64,000 nt of DNA from NCBI RefSeq assembly GCF_026914185.1, contig NC_070559.1, positions 6,307,501-6,371,500 of the forward strand, given 5' to 3'. Numbering within the stretch: position 1 is the stretch's first letter; each line of letters starts with the position of its first letter. The notes under the pieces were generated by a model that saw only the letters and a list, made by a program, of their open reading frames with translations, did no database searches and was not told the origin of the DNA. This stretch comes from Puccinia triticina. Lineage: Eukaryota > Basidiomycota > Pucciniomycetes > Pucciniales > Pucciniaceae. Positions 53,671 through 64,000 of the stretch are shown one piece after another. The translations under genes and the position numbers were made by a program.

Positions 53671-55800
53671 TTAAGTTGTTTTGCTGCAAAATTTCATGAA
53701 AAAGAGAAGAAGAAGCTGAGTTGTAAAAATTTTGAAATTCCAGGTTGCTGTTTCCAGAAGTTTTGTTGATTTTTGAGATGTTTCTCTTCTGATGCTGGTC
53801 CTCCCCCAGCTTAGCTGATGTCCCCAGAAACTGACCAAAGAAAAAGTGCTTGATTTCAACTGACAGCCATTTTGGAGTAATTTTTGGAGTAGGGAAAAAT
53901 GGTGGAATACTGAGAGGAGGATTGGGAGAAATTTGAATAGGTTGGTCCACTGAGTTGATTTCTTCTTGTGTTGGAGGAGTAAAGGCTGAACCAGTGCAAT
54001 TTATGTTGGATTGAAGATTGATTTTCCAGTCCTGATTGTTGGGAGGGGTAATTGGTACTAGAGAATCCTGTCCAGGTGAGTCCATGATTGATAGTGATTC
54101 CTCTCTAGCAGTGAGTTCCAATCCAGTTGGATAAGCCAGCTCCTCAGGTATGAAATTGTCCATTAATCCAGTTTCCTGTAGGGTCTGATGGGGTTTTCCA
54201 ATGATGTTGTTGTCCATGTGAGGAGGTAGGAATTTTCCATCTGTGAGGGCTGCAAACTGTTTGGTGATAGTATCCAATTGTTGTTGCAAGGGAGTGGCTT
54301 CTGCAGGTTTGGAAGCTTTAACTATAGAGGGAGAAGGTTTGCTGGTGGTGGCAGGTGAGTTGTCCTTGGCATTTGGGGTGCCTGTCCTATTGAGTCTCCT
54401 CCTGTTGATAACTGCTACTGATTTGACCTTCTTAACTCCTTTACTGATGGGATCCTGGTACCTTGGAATGGCCGGTTCTCTGTTTAAGAAGTGAGTGTTG
54501 GACCTGGTGGGGTGTGTTGAATGGTCCCTTTGACGCTGATATCTGGGAAAATGAATTGGAATACCTATAAGGTCCTATGATTCTTCTGACTGTTGATTGT
54601 TGTCCCTGTAGGGTCCATAACTGGGTATAGCAGGAGGTGCCATACCTTGGTGAGACATAGTTGAAATAGGTAAGTTGAAATTTAAGTCTGAAGGTGTTGA
54701 AGGTTGATAATGGATGTGCTGATTAGTGTTACTGATGGTTGAAATATATTCTAAAAGCAGGAGGTTGTTTTTTTTAAAGGAAGGGTATGAGAAGTGTAGG
54801 TAAAGTAGTATGTAGCTGATGGTAAAAGTGTTACTAGAGCTGAAGATATATGAGGTATAGAAAGGCCACTGTTGGGACATCACTTGTGGAACTACTCATA
54901 GGGGAGAATAGAGCTTGGAAGGGAAATGGATAGCAACACTAGTACTAATGTAAGCTATGCAAGGGTGCTGATGAGGCTGCCTTCCTGACTAATGCTAAGG
55001 GGATGAGAGTAACACTAAGAAAAAGAAAGAAAGGTGTGGCTGATTTCTGCTTGATCTTAGGAGCTAGTACGTACTATGAGCTTAACTACTGACTACTGAG
55101 GGTGAGAGGGTTGGAGCAGTGATGGAAGAGGGGAAAGCAATGGCAATGGTTCAATAGCAATGGGTTCAGGAGCAACTGCAATGGTATCAATGAGCAATAG
55201 GTGATGAGTGATTTCTACTATAATTTCTGTACATAATCTCTGCATAAATCTTCCATTGGCTGGCTAGGGTCTCCTCTGCTCGGGTACAAGTGAGGGGGGA
55301 AGGACAGTTCTTATATGATGGAAGGATGAGCACAGACAATGAGGAATTCTGGCTATGGGAATGAAGGTTGTACAAATGGGGAAGGGTGATGTGAACATAG
55401 TAACAGCTTGTAATGATGAGCACTACTGAAAAGGGTAAGCACAGATCCAATGATGTAATGTGTACAATAGGCATAGTACATAATGAGTAATGTATGTAAA
55501 GGGTTTAGTATGTGAGAAAATATCTGTGAAAAGAATGTGATGTAATGATTCAACTAAGTTACTAATGAAATGAGTATTGTAACTAATGAAGACTGTAGGG
55601 TTTCTGTAAGTCTTATATCCTCTATAACTATTGAACCATTGAAGATAAGGGGGTACTATATATGAGTGACTATAGGTGAAATGAGGTGTAGAATCTGAAT
55701 ATGCAATAATAATTAGGTATGTGTGAAGGAGTGTGGGGTAATAGGCAATGTAATGATGAATATATGTAAAGGAAAGCAATAAAATACTACTTATGGTTTG
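53671..55800 (-). mobile_element. Retroelement copy of unassigned class
   Basis: Minus-strand leader (55800 to about 54700) is homologous to the plus-strand copy at 8880-11339. It carries the frame MSHQGMAPPAIPSYGPYRDN (54660), a stop near 54577, and then further in-frame-like sequence to 53671. It cuts the pogo element at its left side. Its far (3') part is lost or displaced by the CACTA-like MITE. No reverse transcriptase is present in the window. Confidence 0.55.
53674..54660 (-). pseudogene. Gag-like/ORF1-like frame of the retroelement
   Basis: Starts MSHQGMAPPAIPSYGPYRDN; a shifted segment follows with basic RRRLNRTGTPNAKDN-type sequence; then from 54289 a 200-codon open run with LDTITKQFAALTDGKFLPPH, EELAYPTGLELTAREES and PPNNQDWKIN. 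Pro/Gln/Asn-rich, mostly disordered, as gag proteins often are. No zinc knuckle seen. It is broken by at least one stop and ends in the MITE. Confidence 0.4.
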
Positions 55801-56953
55801 GAATGGAGCACCACAACGAGTAATTGTAGTTGTAGAAAGATGCATCCTTCTTTAAAAAACAGTGTGGCTGTTTTGCTTTACCGATGAAAAGAGGATTCAT
55901 CATCTTGCTTCCATCGGCATTGCAGGTGAGAGCAACTGTGATCCGTGTCTTATTTTGCTTGATTCCATGGGTCCTGGTGAATGCAAGGCCAGTATTGGGT
56001 GGCATCCTAAAAACAAGAGGATGTGTTACTTTCAGCAAATATTGAAACAGGATGTACCATGTAGGACAACCCACAAATAAAATAGTCCAGTCTCATCCAT
56101 ATTAAAGATATCCTTAAGCTCAAATTTTGAGGGGATCTTCTTGATTTGTTCAACCTCGTCTCCAACAACCTTGAGATCTACTAAAGCAGCCTCTCCATGC
56201 TTACAATAGGACCCAATTTGATGGCGACTTTTGAAAGAATCAAGCCATCCAGAACTTAAAGAAAGCCAGTTCTCCGAGGGTATTCCCGCCAATTGAGCAA
56301 AATCTTTCCACTTATCTTTGATCACTTCACCGGTAACAGGGAGGTTCAGATGCATCACCTGCTTCATCCATTTGGTTAGAGCTGCCTCAACTTGCGGATA
56401 AGAAACTGCCCGAAGTCGCTTAGAAGATGGATTGTTCGGCTTGCTATTTTTTTCCCGGATCAAAGCTTCATCTTTTAACCATTTTGAAATCAGTGGTTGT
56501 TTGATTTTCAGCTGGGGGAAAATTTTCTTGAAATGAGCCGCAGTCTTTGACTGGTTCTTTCCATTTTTGTGGTGCCAATCTAAAACTTTGACTTTTTCAG
56601 CGTAGCTTGCATTACTAATCTTACATTTAGATGTTGGCTCATCGTTGTTTGATTTTTGTTTTTTTGTTTGGATTTGAAGGTTTTTCACTCGGCTTTTGAG
56701 TTTTTGGAGGTTTTTTAAGAGCTTTCTTACTTTCAGAAGCATCAATGTTCGCCAAGATTTCTTCAGAGCAGAAGTTGAGGATTAGAAGAAAGGTGTTGAC
56801 ATCAGTTGATTGTAGGTGGATTGTCTGTTTAGTCAAGGGCAACAAGCTGATTTTATTCATGAGTAACTCCACATCAATCAAGTTCCCATCGCCATCCATC
56901 CATTTCTCTTCTTCAGTAGTTATCGGTTGGCCCTTTTTCATCTTTGATTGCAA
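55800..56953 (-). pseudogene. pogo/Tigger transposase, 3'-truncated
   Basis: The main exon (to 56075) has a CENP-B/Tc5-type DNA-binding region with ALTKWMKQVMHLNLPVTGEV and WLDSFKSRHQIGS, then IFNMDETGLFYL with the first catalytic Asp. A 68-nt intron (56074-56007, GTGGGT..TTTTTAG) joins in frame to MPPNTGLAFTRTHGIKQNKT and RITVALTCNADGSK..PLFIGKAKQPHCF. The frame then runs out at YNYNYS, where the family would continue to the second Asp. The upstream frames at 56953-56639 and 57173-56970 are open in part, with stops between, and may be N-terminal remains. Cut-and-paste transposase, non-functional because truncated. Confidence 0.85.
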
Positions 56954-57416
56954 AGATTCGATTTTTTCCTTATTTAGCCTTCATTTCTCTAAAGTGTTTC
57001 TCGAGTAAACTGAGTTTTACGTCTTTGCAATCTTTGGTCGCATCATTCAGACTTGGTCGTTCGGCTAGATCGTGGGCATAGAGCGTATCGCCAACGCAGG
57101 ATAGATAAATTGAAGTGAAGTTTGTCTTAACAAGCTTAATAACGCTGGTGATCATTTCAAGAGACATTTTCAAGTTTTTTGAGGTGTGCCGACAGAGTTT
57201 GATGTGTGAAGATCAGACAACTAGGGGTGGTGAACTATGTGGTTATAGCGAACTTGTACCCTGGTTTTGGGTCCAAACGGGTATGCAGTATGCTGTTATG
57301 CGGTATAGCCCCAAAAAAACCAATTTTGGCCCGTACCAACTACGGTAGAATGAAACCCCTATGTGGTATGGGGGGTTATGCGGTCTCACAAGTATGTGGT
57401 TTCGCGGGTTTGACTG
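55800..57416 (-). mobile_element. pogo/Tigger element, 5' part
   Basis: The terminus CAGTCAAACCCGCGAAACC (inverse at 57398-57416) flanked by TA (57417-57418) is a pogo-type end. Repeated variants such as GGGTTTCATTCTACCGTAG follow. The element runs leftwards into a transposase gene and is lost at about 55800 where retroelement DNA begins. Confidence 0.8.
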
Positions 57417-57418
57417 TA

Positions 57419-58562
57419 CCTGCAAAAATCTAGACTTTTGGGTCTAAACCAACATCTGCTGGGGTCCCAGATTGCACGGGAAAGTCATCCACTGTCAAAA
57501 AAAAAAGCTCAACAAACACTTGACCACCGCCAAAAAAATGCCTCAGCACATGCAACTTCGCGTGGGGTAGCTGCCCGCTCCGGTGTGAAAACCCCCGCCG
57601 TGCAAGATAATTAGCATTTCTAATTTGTATACAATGATCGATGTCCGCATATTTGTCACCTGGAAGCTCGCGTAAAGCCTACACACAAAGCTGGATTCAA
57701 ATGGTTCGCAACAGAAGTGAGGTCAGTATATATTTCCACACCATGCACAAAAGGAAGCTAGACGGGGCTGAACATGGGAATAAAAAGGTTGGATGATCAT
57801 GAAAACTACACGGCCGGACAATGGTTTCTTTAGTTGCAAAGAGGCTACACAGTACATAGAGCCGAGGTGGCCGAGGCAATCACTCCAGTCAGTGTGAATC
57901 ACCATGGCCCATGGGGCAAACATATTTATTTGCTTTTGCCTTCGGTTTTTCAAAATTGAATCCAAATCATTACGTCCTGATCTCAGGACTTTGACAGAGT
58001 TTACCAGCTTTTTTCAAATATGTATTTTCTTTAAACCTTTCCAACAGATAGATTTGAATTGTTCATCGCCTAACAGGTTCTTACATAAGTAGCCCGGCGC
58101 CTCTCCAAAACTTGTTGCTTGCGCCCATTAAGATGTGAGAACAGTCTCGGTAACCAAAGTTCCAACTCTATCATACATTGAGGGAAGGATGCTTTGAATG
58201 AGAGGCACCTATGCAGAAGGGCAATCGGGTACAAGGTCTGATCATAATAATACCATCTCAGATCTTACTTGAGTTCTGTTAGGTTAGCAATCTTTTCTTT
58301 TGTTGCCAACACGCTAATCCTTGTCGCTGATTGAACTTTTGCTCTTGAAAGGTTGCTCAGAGGTTCCCAAACTACGACTTCCTGAAACTCTGGGGTATAT
58401 ATTTACTAACGTCGGACGAATCAAATGATCAAAAATCACCTATTTCCTTACCTACACAGCAGCCCCACACCCCTCGGTTTCGACATACAACTACCCTCCC
58501 AAGCAGACGACACCGGACTGCTATTCCTTCATTCGTAATTTCATTTTTATTGGTCGAAAAAA
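57419..58562. promoter_or_regulatory. 5' flank of the OPT gene
   Basis: AT-rich intergenic DNA with short frames only. The promoter of the transporter gene must lie in its right part; the sequence before the ATG, TTCATTTTTATTGG, includes a CCAAT-box complement (ATTGG) at about 58549. Nothing else is supported. Confidence 0.4.
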
Positions 58563-61500
58563 ATGGCCCCACTGATAAATGTATCTCGAACCCCACATAC
58601 CATCGTCGATGATCCCGCGGAGAAAGACCATAGTTTACGAAGCGCCTCACCACCCAGCATCATCCAAACCCCGTTTACAATGGTTCCAAGCTCCAATATT
58701 CTTCCAGATTGCATAGTAAATACACCCGCGGATTATTTCGAAAAAAAGGCTTCCTCTAGTCTTAAAATAGAGACGATGATTTCATCCGACAAGGGCCTAG
58801 ACGTATCATCTGACACCCCAGTGATTTGTCTGGGAGAAACCCAGAAAACAGAAAGCTCTGTTTTTGAAGAAAATACAGAAGTACTGCCTCTCCAAGATGA
58901 TGATCCCGAGAGTCCAATCATGACGGTGAGATCTGTTTTAACTGGTGTAATCTTGGCCGTTTTCGGAGTTTCAGTTACACAGGTAAGACTTCATTAATGT
59001 CAAAAAGCTGATTATGGCGCACTTGCTGAATCACTTGTTTTTAAATATACTAGCTCTTCCTTTTCAAACCGGTCCACATGCAAATAAAACTCATGTTTCT
59101 TCAAGTAAGTTTTGAATCCTCGTGATAAGACTCAGCTGTTGACGGTTTGCTTTGACAGGTAGCGTCAGTGATCATTGGCAGAGGTTGCGCAATGATACCT
59201 GGTCCAGCATGGTGGAATCCAGGACCTTATACTTTGGTTGGTATACAGCTCTCCCATCCGATCTGCTCCTTCCTTCCAGGAATAAAAATTCCGGGCGGGG
59301 GCCTCAGTACGGAAGAAGCTCAGTTTAAGCTAATTTATTTGTCCGTTTTTAACGCCAAATTTGTCTTCAAATGCAATGAAGAAAGAGACAGCGTTCTCCG
59401 CCTTAATGGGAACTACAGCAAGTGTCGCTACGCTGGCAGCCGAGGTAAACTTTTTTGTTTTTCAATGTTTACGCCGTAATACGGACAAGCTTTTTGCGTT
59501 TCTGATCATTTGGATTGGTCATTCTGAAAAAATAAACGTGAACAGATGATCGTAGTGTACGATTTGTACTTTGACCAGAAGATAAGCTTGGGTGTTGCCT
59601 TTGGTATTTTAATGAGTTCGCAGCTCCTTGGTTTCGCATGGGCGGGCATACTGCAGCCTATCTTGGTATACCCCATGCGCAATGTATTTCCGTGAGGCAC
59701 ACTGTCACACATCTGCTCAGTCTAGCTCTCTATGCCAGGTTCACTTCTGACGGAACTTTCTTTCTTGCAGCGAAACGCTTCCCAGTGTATCTCTTTTACA
59801 CTCCCTTTTCAGCGTCGGGAGTGAATCCGAAGACCAGGTGAAATTTTTCAAGAAATCTTTCCTAGCGATTGGGATTTGTAAGTAACAAGTTCAGGGTGCA
59901 TTCTTTCGTGAAAGGGAAAGTTCCTCGATCGGAGAGCTACATTATCTAATAGACCTTCGGCGACTGTTTTAATTTATTCATACTATAATGGATGTTGAAT
60001 CTAGATGAAATATTCCCAACGTACATTACGCCGGCTTTCCAAGCCATCAACGTTTTCTGCTTGACCTTGCCGAAAAATCAACTTATTACCGATATTTTCG
60101 GAGGAGCTCGACCTTTTCAAGGCATGGGATTGTTCAGTTTTTCTGCAGATTGGACCATGGTCGGTGGTCTTGGACCACTTTATATGCCTCTCACCACACA
60201 GGTAGGTGTCAATCTTTTCAAACCACTAGAGCTTGGTTAGGTCCGCCAAATGCAATTTGACGAGCTTTGTTCTGGTTTCAGTTCCATCAACTACTTGCTT
60301 GGGTCATCTCAACTCTGGCCTTCTTTCTTGTTTATTCAACGTCCTGGTTTGGTGAGAGATGTGTCTCTAATTCTCTTCGCAGCTTGTTCCGACCATCTTT
60401 TCTCTCAAAGCACTGATTTGTTCATGAAATCCATGTGGCCTAGGGGGTGGTTTAAACCAAAAATTTCCATTCTTGTCTGCCAGTTTATTTACGGCAGACG
60501 GTGAGCCATATCCGTATCGACATGCTGTCAACCCAGATGGTACCGCCAACGAGGAGTTCATAGAAAAAGCGGGAATTCCATTCTACACTGGAACATTTTA
60601 TTTGGTTCAGGTCTTCCTTTCACTATGCTTAACCAGTGCTGTTTCCCATGCGGTGTTTCAAAACTACCGTTTAATTTGCTCAATTTTTAAGAAGTCAAAG
60701 AGTTCGGAAGAGATCGACCCAAATCGAATAGCCTGCCTAAAATATAAGGATTTCCCACTATGGTACGCTCTCCAAGCTATTCATCAAAGGGTCTTTGTCT
60801 TCGTGATTCTCAGTTGTCTTTTTTGTTCCTCAGGGGGTTTGCTGTGATTGCAATCGTCGCCATTGGCTTGACTTTTGGAATGTCCGCTCTCAGCAACTCT
60901 GGAATTTCTGTTCCTGCCTTGATTGTCTCCTTAATGGGTTCTTTCCTTCTGACGTGCGTACCTTAGATCTTCTCCAATCACGAACAAACCATTCTTAGCT
61001 ATTCTCGACCGCACAAAATGGAAGCGTTATATTTAAAAACAGCTTTTTCAAATCACATGTGACAAATGCAGACTTGGGACGGGGTTTATATTTGCGATCA
61101 GCGGTTTCGTAGTTAGGTTATCTACTGGTATCCAAATGCTTGGTGGCCTTCTGTTCCCGGGAAACGTATTTGGCAGCATGTGGTTTACAATCTATGGTGG
61201 AACAAGGTACATATTCTCCTCAGCTATTTATCAACTTGTATACTCGCCGGTGAGTTTTGCTGACAGGTTTCGGCTTTGCACAACAGTGCTTACCAAGGAT
61301 TAAACATGCTGAAAAACATGAAATATGGACAATATATACATTTGCCACCAAGACTTGTTGTTTATTCACAATTGATAGGCTGTACTGTCGGAAGCTTCGT
61401 TACTCTATTAGTCGTCAAAGCCATCTTAAAGAATGAACGCGAGGTCTTGCTTTCACCCCACGGGAACGGGGTCTTCTCAGGTGCCGAAATTGCGGCGTTC

Positions 61501-62356
61501 CATGCCCGCGCAGTAAGGTTTGTGATTTGTGATTCTATTCTTGCTTCAAAAAAGTTAATACTTGTTCACTTCGTCATTCTGCTTTACAGCTGGGGAATTT
61601 TTGCTAGACGGATGTTCCTCTCTGGTCAAAAATACGTGGGTATCATTTGTCGAACAACACCATTTACACCTTGGGAGACACTCACGAAGATCTTCACGAT
61701 TTTTTTTTTTTCCGTGGCGCGTTGGTGAATCAAGTCGGCGGTCAGCTGGGGAATGTTAATTGGTTTCTTCCTTCCCGTTCCATTTTTTGTCGGTCATAAA
61801 TTTTTCCCGCGACTCAAATTTGATCACGTCATCGTACCTCTCTTCTTCGGAATCATCCCGTCTCTGTACACAAGTAAGTTTTTAACATTCAAAACTCTGG
61901 CATCAATAACTTACACTTCGCACGCTGTACATCTCCTTCAAGTGGCCTACGCAGGAGAAACCATGCGCATTGTCGTCGGGCTGTTGTCACAGTTGTGGGC
62001 CCGCAGGTACCGAGCACAATGGTAACCCTTCTCGACTGATGTGATTGCCTCCGGGGATCCGAGAATTTCAACTGAGTTTTTCATTATGCTCTCTAGGTTC
62101 CATAAATACAATTATATTTTGTCTGCCGCTCTCGACGGCGGGACAGAGTTGGTAGTATTTATCTTGGCCATGGCTTTCCAAGGCGGCGGTGGCCATCCAG
62201 TCAAATTTCCTACGTAAGTCAGAATCCCTCATCGACAGATTAGATATAAGTTGGCGTCCTAAACTTCCGCAATATCTTAGCTACTTTCTCAACCCACCCA
62301 TGTCCACACCCAGAGATTATTGCTATGTGGAGTCTGACGCTCATGGGAGCGGTTGA
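58563..62356 (+). CDS. OPT-family oligopeptide transporter
   Basis: Proton-coupled uptake of small peptides (or related substrates) across the plasma membrane is the known role of the family. Exons read as 58563-58982, 59054-59104, 59159-59236, 59382-59444, 59546-59691, 59721-59738, 59771-59877, 60005-60201, 60282-60351, about 60383-60446, 60484-60762, 60834-60953, 61072-61206, about 61267-61517, about 61590-61636, further pieces to about 62030, then 62097-62213 and 62281-62356. Hallmarks: DDDPESPIMTVRSVLTGVIL, GPAWWNPGPYTLKE, VVYDLYFDQKISLG, LLGFAWAGILQPILVYP, YEIFPTYITPAFQAINVFC, NIFGG-like DIFGGARPFQGMGL, YRHAVNPDGTANEEF, KYGQYIHLPPRLV, WGIFARRMFLSGQKY and FHKYNYILSAALDGGTELVV. Around a dozen hydrophobic segments. 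Two joints (near 61206/61267 and 61636/61740) do not close in frame with the obvious sites, so either the splicing is unusual or a small lesion exists. Confidence 0.88.
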
Positions 62357-62473
62357 TAGTTAAGACTCAGGAACTTGAAGGAATTGTACTAGAGTTTTTT
62401 TCCCACTTTGAGGCATTGGGTTTTGTGAGTTTAGCTTGGAGAGACGATGTCATTTGTTCTGTATATCTGTGAT

Positions 62474-62554
62474 GTAAAATTAACCCAACACAAGTCGGCT
62501 TATGGTGCTCGCGTCGCGCGAGCACGGATGACGCTTGTGTTAAGTTTGCTCCGT
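62474..62554. repeat. Palindromic mini-element with GTGCTCGCG hairpin
   Basis: Outer arms TTAACCCAACACAAG and CTTGTGTTAAG enclose a central GTGCTCGCG-TCG-CGCGAGCAC hairpin (9-bp stem). It looks like a tiny MITE just downstream of the transporter. ACTTAACACAAG also occurs at 49307-49318. A target duplication is not evident. Confidence 0.5.
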
Positions 62555-62569
62555 GCGCGCCTGTGAAGT

Positions 62570-64000
62570 GTTAAGAAATTTGTGGTGCAGTGCATTAAAC
62601 AAACACAACAAATTCCCTCAAGACTTGAGGGATGATCTGAACTAAGTTCCCACAATGACAAGGCTCTTACTTTGGAGGGCCCTGGTCAGCGGCATATGTA
62701 GCCTGGGCTGGGTCAAATGTAGGAGAGTGGCCCATAGACTTGTGCATGTATTTGACAGTCTTATTTTGGGTCTTGACTAATTGACTCCTGACTCCCAACA
62801 GTTGTTGACGTCCAGAGGACCGTACTTGGACGTCTGCCCCGGGTCCACCGGAGCAAAAATTGACCCAGGGCAATTTTGGGAGTTGGAAGTTGGATTTATA
62901 GTTTGCGAGTCAGAACCCCAATTTTCCAAAAAAAATGGTAAAAATAAATAAATAATTACACATTTCACTGAGGTGTCCAAAACCCGCCAAAATTTCACAA
63001 TGGTAAAAAAACTCTCTGAAGAGCACATGGTGAGCTGCATGGCATTAGAACACTTCAGGAAAGGGGTGTGTGTAATGAGCTGAACGCACACCATACCTAG
63101 GCCACACAGGGGACATGTTGTACTTAGCGCATGTCACAGCTCTCCCTCTTGAGGAGAAGCGGTGTAAGACTCAAAAGTGGTAATGAAACCCTTTTGCTGA
63201 ATGGTGAAGGGTATGATGGAGTTGCAAGCTCTGCCCTTCTGTTATCAGTCAACAAGACCCACCAAGCTCAGCTTGGCAAGTTTTATTAAGTGATAGGTCT
63301 GGTCTGTTCCAGATGAAATCTGTTTGACTGGCAACGTGTAAGTGTTTCAATTACTTTGTTATAAGGGTTGAATTGTTGTTATAAGGGTTGATTTATTGTT
63401 ATAAGGGTTTTAGGATTTGAGTGTGGATGAGTGTTGGGTGACTTGTGAGTTCTGGGTGAGAAACTGGGGAGCAGACCACTGGGGGTGGAGAGAGCTCCTT
63501 TTATAGACAAAAGTGGAGCCCCAAAGGGGCTTGTGGGTTAGGGTTTCAGCTAATCTAGACAACAGGGTGAGGGATTTTAGCTGGTGGGAGTAGATACAAA
63601 TGATGTCATAACCCCTCAGGGGCGCATAAATGGTGTCAGAATATACAACAGAACATTCTAACGCATGCATGAGGTGACAGTAGACTGCATGAGCTGTCAT
63701 ACAGGGGGAATTAGTGTATAAACAAACTCTGAGGCTGCAGAAACAGTGTAAATGATGTCATCCTATGTATATAAAGGAGTGTATGTAGTTAATATGTAAT
63801 GAGTGTAGCCTGACAGGGAGATGTATGTTTGTATCCTGTGATATGTATAAGTTTACTACTGTGAAACTTGGGTTGGAGCAGGTGACAGCTGGGTTACTGG
63901 GGCTGGCCGTGTGATAGGTGTCCATGAGGGGTAACTTCTTATCCAGCGGGGTTGTAATGACCGTTCCAGTGGGGACTAGGGGTGAAATTGGCCGTAGAAT
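62570..64000. repeat. LTR-like repeat, right window edge
   Basis: Related to 1-1260 in the same orientation (see there) and in its first part (62640-62700) to the CTTTGGAGGGCC block at 49320. Contains three GTTATAAGGGTT units (63358-63410) and a CTTTTATAGACAAAAG motif (63498-63513) in the position where LTRs often carry their TATA element. It runs off the window. No coding frame. Confidence 0.45.

Overview
The window looks like a transposon-dense stretch of a basidiomycete nuclear genome, most likely a rust fungus (Pucciniales). The reasons are short GT-AG introns (about 32 to 135 nt), genes with many exons, a Plavaka-type transposase, Helitron, PIF/Harbinger, pogo and hAT relics, and one protein family present as three neighbouring paralogues. 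The assignment to rusts is an inference from style and content. All exon models were read by eye from splice sites and reading frame.

Host genes are few. They are a TEA/ATTS-domain transcription factor (4008-5830, minus, five exons, 507 codons), an RFT1-type ER membrane protein (17721-19710, minus, four exons, 575 codons), three paralogous one-membrane-segment proteins of unknown function (20457-22516 minus, 24312-26557 plus, 27356-29131 minus), a small secreted-protein candidate (47996-49030, minus, two exons) and a many-exon OPT-family oligopeptide transporter (58563-62356, plus). Each joins into one frame across canonical introns, apart from two unresolved joints in the transporter.

The rest is nested mobile DNA. 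From left to right: LTR-like repeat (1-1260); decayed Plavaka-type transposase (1480-3460); hAT-like MITE (6735-7316); a retroelement (8880-11339) split by a fold-back element with a perfect 8-bp target duplication (9028-9685); a 4.8-kb hAT element (11440-16199) carrying a near-perfect 1.59-kb fold-back element (14462-16052) filled with about a dozen short palindromes; a 29.8-47.8 kb cluster built from four copies of one terminal-inverted-repeat family with 6-bp target duplications, one copy split by a 3.65-kb Helitron and one by an 887-bp insertion; a 6.77-kb PIF/Harbinger element with TGA duplications and accessory minus-strand ORFs (37012-43782) and its MITE (46875-47830); CACTA-like MITEs (16212-16309, 51257-51501, 52766-53670); and a pogo element truncated by a second retroelement copy (53671-57418).

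The two observations that most deserve follow-up are the 6-bp-TSD family with terminus TATGGAGGCGCTGGACC, which I cannot place in a superfamily, and the recurrent type of hAT-like fold-back element whose interior is an array of 20-40 bp palindromes. Both are supported directly by exact target-site duplications. The host-gene side offers an uncharacterised three-member family and a secreted-protein candidate.
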